From: Planctomycetota bacterium
GTDB taxonomy: Bacteria > Planctomycetota > Phycisphaerae > Sedimentisphaerales > Anaerohalosphaeraceae
DNA: 9,720 nucleotides
Reading direction: 5' to 3'
Assembly: GCA_019456245.1 (NCBI GenBank)
Contig: VRUF01000109.1
Span: 1 to 9,720, forward strand
This document shows, in pieces, positions 6,444 to 9,720 of the stretch (its first letter is position 1; each line of letters starts with the position of its first letter). The position numbers and the translations under genes were made by a program. A model generated the notes under the pieces. The model did not search any database, was not told the DNA's origin, and saw nothing but the letters and a program-made list of their open reading frames with translations.

Positions 6444-6587
6444 TCAGTCGTCAAGTTTCTCCTCTTCGTCTGGGGGTTCCTCATCCAGGTCATCGTAGTC
6501 CAGATCCAAATCCCTTATCAATTCAAGAAACTCTTCGCCCAGAGTCATGAATTTCTTGATTAAACGAACCAGTCTTTCTTCATCCAT
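6444..6587 (-). CDS. Very acidic 47-residue protein
   Basis: The gene has a near-consensus Shine-Dalgarno site, AAGGAGGT, 5 nt before its ATG at 6587 and ends at TGA 6444-6446. The translation starts M-D-E-E-R-L-V-R-L-I-K-K-F and has a helical middle (G-E-E-F-L-E-L-I-R). The tail is D-L-D-L-D-Y-D-D-L-D-E-E-P-P-D-E-E-E-K-L-D-D. Twenty of 47 residues are Asp or Glu against six Lys or Arg, net charge about -14. There is no signal peptide or membrane segment. It starts 49 nt after the stop of DUF932-B on the same strand, so the two are probably cotranscribed. Such acidic small proteins include nucleic-acid mimics that inhibit DNA-binding enzymes, which would fit the nuclease gene next door, but that is only a hypothesis. 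No family is recognised. Confidence 0.8.
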   Translation of the reverse strand: MDEERLVRLIKKFMTLGEEFLELIRDLDLDYDDLDEEPPDEEEKLDD

Positions 6588-6636
6588 GAAATACCTCCTT
6601 TGAGATTTTATGAATGTCACCTTGGTAGACTTACGC

Positions 6637-7392
6637 CTACAGCTCGAAAGCCCTGCTTAGAGCCTGTTGGTAGTCGGCCCTCCTATCTTGATCGATCTCA
6701 TGGGAAACAATCCAGGTTGCCTCGTTGTATGCGGACCATTGAGTATCTGGCAGGGTTGCGAGAATCATTTCAGTCATGTTCAAGCCAACTTCACGATAGA
6801 TGCGATCGTACATTTCCCCTGTTACTGGGGTTGATGCCAGAGCAATAATCCTCTGCTCAACCATTGGCCAGTTCTCACGGGCCGATCTCAGACTCTGCTC
6901 AAGCAAACGATCCATCCTGAATCCCCGAGTGTGCCTCGCAACAAACTGTGACAGCACTTTTTGAAACACCATGCCATTCCCGCAGACATATCGAAAACCA
7001 CCAGAAGCAATTCTGATCGGCTCACTCATATCGTATGAGTTGTGCAGAAACAGGCTTAGCGCAATGTCCGAGTTGCTATCCTGGATAGTAATCTCGGGGA
7101 AGGTGATCTGTAGTCGCATCCGATGATTATTCACAAAACTGTGGGTCTCATCGATACATGAAGCCATTCCAAGGCCATCCAGTTCTTTCAACATGGGCTT
7201 GATTAGTTCCTCATTAGGTACAAGTTTGTAGGAGCCCCGTACTACGCTGATAATCTCATTGGTGTCCTCTCGCACGATGACCTTATACCGGTTGGCCGTA
7301 TTCTGGTTTTCCGTGGCAGAGAGTTGTTCAGGCCAATTATTAACTGCAACCGGCCTTTCTACGACTGGAAACATATAATCCGATAAATCCAT
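6637..7392 (-). CDS. DUF932-family protein, paralogue B
   Basis: This 251-residue protein is a divergent member of the same family as the protein at 3952-4689. The shared signatures come in the same order: H-N-S-Y-D at 117-121, C-G-N-G at 137-140, R-H-T at 153-155, and W-S-A-Y-N-E-A-T near 219-226. A fuller N-terminal part (Y-K-V-I-V-R-E-D-T-N-E-I-I-S-V-V-R-G-S-Y) is typical of longer DUF932 proteins and is much reduced in paralogue A. I chose ATG 7392 over the in-frame ATG 7404. GGAGG stands 5 nt before 7392 and nothing comparable precedes 7404, and this choice makes the distance to the upstream ~90-bp element (116 nt) nearly equal to that of paralogue A. It probably leads a transcript with the acidic 47-residue gene. 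Function unknown; family assignment good. Confidence 0.8.
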   Translation of the reverse strand: MDLSDYMFPVVERPVAVNNWPEQLSATENQNTANRYKVIVREDTNEIISVVRGSYKLVPNEELIKPMLKELDGLGMASCIDETHSFVNNHRMRLQITFPEITIQDSNSDIALSLFLHNSYDMSEPIRIASGGFRYVCGNGMVFQKVLSQFVARHTRGFRMDRLLEQSLRSARENWPMVEQRIIALASTPVTGEMYDRIYREVGLNMTEMILATLPDTQWSAYNEATWIVSHEIDQDRRADYQQALSRAFEL

Positions 7393-7441
7393 CGGTTCCT
7401 CCATTCTTTGGGATTGTAGGTAACTATTAGTTCTTACAGGT

Positions 7442-7450
7442 ATTATAGCA
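7442..7450 (-). promoter_or_regulatory. Extended -10 promoter for DUF932 paralogue B
   Basis: On the minus strand this reads TGCTATAAT, a consensus -10 hexamer with the TGn extension that can replace a good -35. The -35 region 17 nt upstream (CAGATC) is poor. It is about 50 nt upstream of the ATG at 7392 and downstream of the conserved ~90-bp element, which would then lie upstream of the promoter as a possible regulator site. Confidence 0.55.
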
Positions 7451-7508
7451 AATGTGATTCTGATGATCTGTACGGACGAGATTTAGGGCAGTATTAGCCT
7501 TCTCCCCT

Positions 7509-7597
7509 CTATACATCCAACCTCACAGTACCTACGATGGTACTGTGTTACGCTAGAATCCTTTATGTTAGGTGATTTGTCGACGGGGAGAGGCGAG
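7509..7597 (-). repeat. Conserved ~90-bp element upstream of DUF932 paralogue B, copy 2
   Basis: This is the second copy of the element at 4804-4894, in the same orientation, and it begins 116 nt before the ATG at 7392. In this copy the central block sits in a perfect 9-bp hairpin, CACAGTACC-TACGAT-GGTACTGTG, which copy 1 does not preserve. The ends CCTTCTCCCC (left flank) and GGGGAGAGG (right) are near-inverse of each other, so the whole unit could fold or be bounded by short inverted ends. Confidence 0.8.
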
Positions 7598-7729
7598 AAA
7601 TAAGCCGATGTTAATAGTAGACGAGGCTACGACCTGGGATGAGGTCACAAGTATTTTATTTACTATCTCCAACAGTCAAATGCTCGTGGCTGATATTCGA
7701 ACATAATTGTATACAAGTAGCGAGGAGGA

Positions 7730-7820
7730 AAACTCACGATATATCATGGGAAATGTCGTGAGTTTCAGCCGAAAATCGAAGGTAATTTCCTGAGTTGGGA
7801 GAGTTTTCTCGTGAGTTTTG
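7730..7820 (-). repeat. Left arm of the ~90-bp inverted repeat around the HEPN gene
   Basis: The reverse complement of 7731-7820 aligns without gaps to 9124-9213 at about 68 of 90 positions by hand count. The best blocks are CAAAACTCAC, AGAAAACTCTC, CAACTCA and GGCTGAAACTCA. The arm also contains its own 10-bp perfect hairpin, AAACTCACGA (7730-7739) / TCGTGAGTTT (7756-7765). GAGTTT-like motifs recur four times in the arm, and a further AAAACTCAC lies at 7910-7918 near the gene start. Confidence 0.8.
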
Positions 7821-7936
7821 TTGCAATTTCCCGCTTTGGTAGTAAACTTTGCCTCCGGTACCCTATTGTGCCATTCGTCTGGTAGTGAAATGGAATCTTT
7901 TCCCAAGATAAAACTCACTGAAAATCGAGCAACAAC

Positions 7937-9034
7937 ATGAAGCCAATTGCCCAACAGACCGGCCTCCTATCAAATTTTCCCCTGCGTGGGTACTATCGAT
8001 ACAAGGACCTTTTTCAGATCCTTCCGGCAGCGGCCCAAAACCAGTCCTTTCAGCAAGACCACCCGCTGATTCTGGAGATCCTTTACTTCCCTGATGTCTG
8101 GCCCCATCGCGATCAACTCCTTTGGCATCGCGACCTATGGGAGCGTGAGAGATTCGAGTACATTCAGAACCATTCCACCGAGAGAGAAATGGACCCTTCA
8201 GACGAATGGGTCAAAGCATATCAGGATCAAACAACTAGAATGCGCTTTCCCGCTATCATCGAAGAAGTGTCAGGGCTTCTTACCCTGTTTGCCAACCATC
8301 GCTTCTTTACTTATCACGCGGAACAGCACTGGTTCATTCCAATTCACCCACCGGACAGAGATGCTCCCAACCGCTCATTATGGGGTCAGCTCGACTATAT
8401 CTTCGACCCCCTTGGTAGCGGTACGGACCTATCGGAGCCCACGTGTCCTGAAGTAACGAAAGTTCCAATCCAGAAGTACTATGCGCGTGTTAGAGACGTA
8501 ATGTATGCAGGAGAAGACAACACGGTTCAGTTGCCGGAGAATATTGATCATCTTTTTGATCTCTATTTCAAATTGCACCCCGATAAGAAGACAGGCCTTC
8601 ACACGGCCTGCTACCTGTACAACAGGGCGTTAGAACTGCGCACTACTTGTGCAAGCCTATCGCTTGTCGCTGCAGTCATGGCTATAGAAGCACTTGTGAA
8701 CTGTTCCGGAGCCGATCAGCCAGTAACAAAAGTGTGTGAAGAATGCCGAACTCCGGAAAGCATCGAGAACTGCTCTGTATGCGGACTGCCACGCTACAGG
8801 GCTACCAGCCGATTCAAGCAGTTCCTTTCTGATTTCGGCTCTGAGGATCTCAAGAAGTTTGCGAATGAGCTGTACAAAACACGGTCCAAACTTGCACACG
8901 GCGGTCTTTTGCGAGACGATCTTCACGATAGTGGCTTCTATACCGGAAAGAAGGACGAGGAAAGAATGTTTCAGAGGAATTCGTTGAGTTTGGTACGAAT
9001 AGTCATGTTGAACTGGCTCATAAAATCATATTAA
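7937..9034 (+). CDS. HEPN-domain putative RNase (Apea-like) with a four-cysteine insertion
   Basis: The 365-residue soluble protein carries a HEPN-type helical domain in its C-terminal half. The first helix, L-S-L-V-A-A-V-M-A-I-E-A-L-V-N, is at about 241-255. The R-x4-H motif R316...H321 (Y-K-T-R-S-K-L-A-H-G-G) is the metal-independent RNase active site known for HEPN proteins. Between them an insertion has C267-x2-C270 and C279-x2-C282, which should bind zinc; HEPN proteins of the Apea-like group often carry such a knuckle. Residues 1-230 are a family-specific region rich in aromatic residues and match nothing I know. HEPN RNases act in toxin-antitoxin and antiviral systems. The ATG at 7937 follows an in-frame stop at 7919 and has no Shine-Dalgarno site. 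A terminator follows, so it is a one-gene transcript. Long inverted repeats flank it. Confidence 0.8.
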   Translation: MKPIAQQTGLLSNFPLRGYYRYKDLFQILPAAAQNQSFQQDHPLILEILYFPDVWPHRDQLLWHRDLWERERFEYIQNHSTEREMDPSDEWVKAYQDQTTRMRFPAIIEEVSGLLTLFANHRFFTYHAEQHWFIPIHPPDRDAPNRSLWGQLDYIFDPLGSGTDLSEPTCPEVTKVPIQKYYARVRDVMYAGEDNTVQLPENIDHLFDLYFKLHPDKKTGLHTACYLYNRALELRTTCASLSLVAAVMAIEALVNCSGADQPVTKVCEECRTPESIENCSVCGLPRYRATSRFKQFLSDFGSEDLKKFANELYKTRSKLAHGGLLRDDLHDSGFYTGKKDEERMFQRNSLSLVRIVMLNWLIKSY

Positions 9035-9062
9035 AAGGATTGATCAGAATGGGGGATAGGCT

Positions 9063-9108
9063 CGCATCTTCTGCGTATCCGATAATCTGCGGATGATTAT
9101 GCGTTTTT
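9063..9108 (+). terminator. Rho-independent terminator of the HEPN gene
   Basis: CGATAATC (9080-9087) pairs with GATTATgCG (9095-9103) around a 7-nt loop and is followed at once by TTTTT (9104-9108). An alternative outer pairing CGCAT (9063-9067) / ATGCG (9099-9103) ends at the same T-run. It lies 30-75 nt past the stop codon. Confidence 0.65.
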
Positions 9109-9123
9109 CACGATTAACTACAG

Positions 9124-9213
9124 CAAAACTCACCAGAAAACTCTCACAACTCAAGAGCTAACCTGCGGTTATTGGCTGAAACTCAGAACATTCCTGTAGT
9201 TTTGTCCTCAGTT
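9124..9213 (+). repeat. Right arm of the ~90-bp inverted repeat around the HEPN gene
   Basis: It begins CAAAACTCAC and is the inverse counterpart of 7731-7820 (about 76% by hand count). The internal hairpin of the left arm is present here only in imperfect form, with 2 mismatches over 11 positions. It lies beyond the terminator of the HEPN gene and is therefore outside the expected transcript. Confidence 0.8.
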
Positions 9214-9261
9214 TTAGGAGCCTAGCACCCCAGTACAGCAATCGCAGCTTGTTTGCAGTAG

Positions 9262-9483
9262 ATGGTGATCCAAACGGTCGCCACGCGGAAGATCGCGAAG
9301 ATTCTCAAGAGCTCGTGTGTCTTGTACTACTCCAGGTCACAGGTCACTGCGATTTGTCAGAAGTTGAACAGTGAGGTCCAAGCTTGCCCGGAATCGGCCA
9401 CTCCTGCGGCCTTGAACGAGCTGGCCGAGTGTTACGAATCTATTGCCATAGACCTAAGAAAGTCGGCGGAACAATTCGTGTGA
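9262..9483 (+). CDS. Small hypothetical protein, 73 residues
   Basis: Codons are GC-rich in third position and consistent with a real gene (GTC, GCC, AAG, GAG dominate). The product has a basic N-terminus (T-R-K-I-A-K-I-L-K), three cysteines at about 19, 32 and 42 plus one at 56, and a helical C-terminal half (A-A-L-N-E-L-A-E-C-Y-E-S-I-A-I-D-L-R-K-S-A-E-Q-F). No family is recognised. The ATG at 9262 lacks a clear ribosome binding site, so the start may be elsewhere. It is 140 nt upstream of the XRE regulator on the same strand, which has its own promoter, so they are probably not strictly coupled. Confidence 0.55.
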   Translation: MVIQTVATRKIAKILKSSCVLYYSRSQVTAICQKLNSEVQACPESATPAALNELAECYESIAIDLRKSAEQFV

Positions 9484-9491
9484 TCACACTG

Positions 9492-9541
9492 GGGCTCTCC
9501 GAAGGTCCCTCCTTCCACGCGAAGAAAGCCCTTTATTTATT
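9492..9541 (+). terminator. Weak terminator after the 73-residue gene
   Basis: GGGCT (9492-9496) can pair with AGCCC (9527-9531), with an inner GAAGG (9501-9505) / CCTTC (9511-9515) hairpin, followed by TTTATTTATT. The outer stem is short, so the call is uncertain. Confidence 0.35.
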
Positions 9542-9572
9542 CACTTGCACGTGATATAGCAAGTGTTATAAT
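9542..9572 (+). promoter_or_regulatory. Promoter with overlapping palindromic operator for the XRE regulator
   Basis: TTGCAC (9545-9550) and TATAAT (9567-9572) are separated by 16 bp, a good sigma70-type promoter about 50 nt upstream of the regulator's start. A perfect inverted repeat, CACTTGC (9542-9548) / GCAAGTG (9559-9565), overlaps the -35 box and fills the spacer up to the -10. A site placed like this would block RNA polymerase when bound, and XRE-type regulators commonly repress their own promoters, so autoregulation is likely. Confidence 0.7.
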
Positions 9573-9623
9573 GTCCCATTCGTAATCAAAAGCAGAAAAC
9601 TCCGGCTGCTGACAAAGGAAAGA

Positions 9624-9720
9624 ATGATGTTGATAGTCGATCAGAATCTTCCTGAATTGATGAAGGAAGTCCGAAAGCAGTTGGCCTTGAGCCAGGAGGA
9701 CCTCGCCCGTGCATTGGGCG
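9624..9720 (+). CDS. XRE-family helix-turn-helix regulator, 5' end only
   Basis: The gene runs off the window. The visible 32 residues, M-M-L-I-V-D-Q-N-L-P-E-L-M-K-E-V-R-K-Q-L then A-L-S-Q-E-D-L-A-R-A-L-G, match the first helices of a lambda-Cro/XRE-type domain (R-x-x-x-x-L-S-Q-E-x-L-A-x-x-L-G). ATG codons at 9624 and 9627 are adjacent; AAAGGAAAG upstream suits either. The consensus promoter and inverted repeat at 9542-9572 fit an autoregulated repressor. What follows the domain, for example a peptidase domain or a partner toxin, cannot be seen. Confidence 0.8.
   Translation, partial: MMLIVDQNLPELMKEVRKQLALSQEDLARALG

Noticed and set aside
7721..7793. 15-codon frame from ATG 7746 preceded by AGGAGG
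   Set aside because: The spacing of 17 nt from the ribosome binding-like site is too long and the frame lies wholly in the repeat arm.
7730..7936. CRISPR array, because of the recurring AAAACTCAC/GAGTTTT motifs
   Set aside because: The motifs are short, in both orientations, irregularly spaced and not separated by uniform spacers; no cas genes.
8094..8456. 120-residue frame inside the HEPN gene
   Set aside because: It is an alternative-frame shadow of a gene with clear domain motifs.

Overview
The window looks like an accessory region of a Gram-negative bacterial genome, or of a large plasmid or prophage. GC content is intermediate. Several genes carry textbook Shine-Dalgarno sites (AAGGAGGT, GGGAGGT, AAGGAGAT), one product has a Sec signal peptide, and none of the genes is a recognisable housekeeping gene. 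I cannot name the species or phylum. Most genes are unfamiliar or belong to families of unknown function, which are common on mobile elements and in defence-rich regions. There is no recognisable integrase, transposase, CRISPR array, rRNA or tRNA.

Layout, left to right. A rho-independent terminator (31-67) ends a minus-strand gene for a 341-residue unknown protein with a possible winged-helix C-terminus (111-1136). After a mostly empty 670-bp spacer comes a minus-strand 327-residue protein with an N-terminal helix-turn-helix like those of phage terminase small subunits (1806-2789). It is flanked by two direct copies of a GGGACA...TGTCCC palindromic repeat. Next is a secreted beta-rich protein (3196-3849, minus) between two related G-rich hairpins. 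Then comes a minus-strand block: DUF932 paralogue A (3952-4689), a single-HKD phospholipase-D-like nuclease with winged-helix tail (5004-6014), a heavily self-complementary noncoding segment (6120-6292), a 47-residue very acidic protein (6444-6587) and DUF932 paralogue B (6637-7392).

The right end switches to the plus strand. It holds a 365-residue HEPN-type putative RNase with a four-cysteine insertion (7937-9034), a small 73-residue protein (9262-9483) and the start of an XRE-type helix-turn-helix regulator (9624 to the window edge). The regulator's promoter overlaps a palindromic operator candidate. The HEPN gene lies inside a ~90-bp imperfect inverted repeat.

Two observations stand out. 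First, both DUF932 genes are preceded, at nearly the same distance (114 and 116 nt), by copies of a conserved ~90-bp element in the same orientation. This implies shared regulation or duplication of a gene-plus-element unit. The DUF932 pair, the PLD-like nuclease and the acidic peptide could therefore be parts of one system. Second, the HEPN gene is enclosed by long inverted repeats built from AAAACTCAC-like motifs, which suggests either a mobile single-gene unit or a noncoding RNA partner. Functional linkage in both cases is inference from position only.
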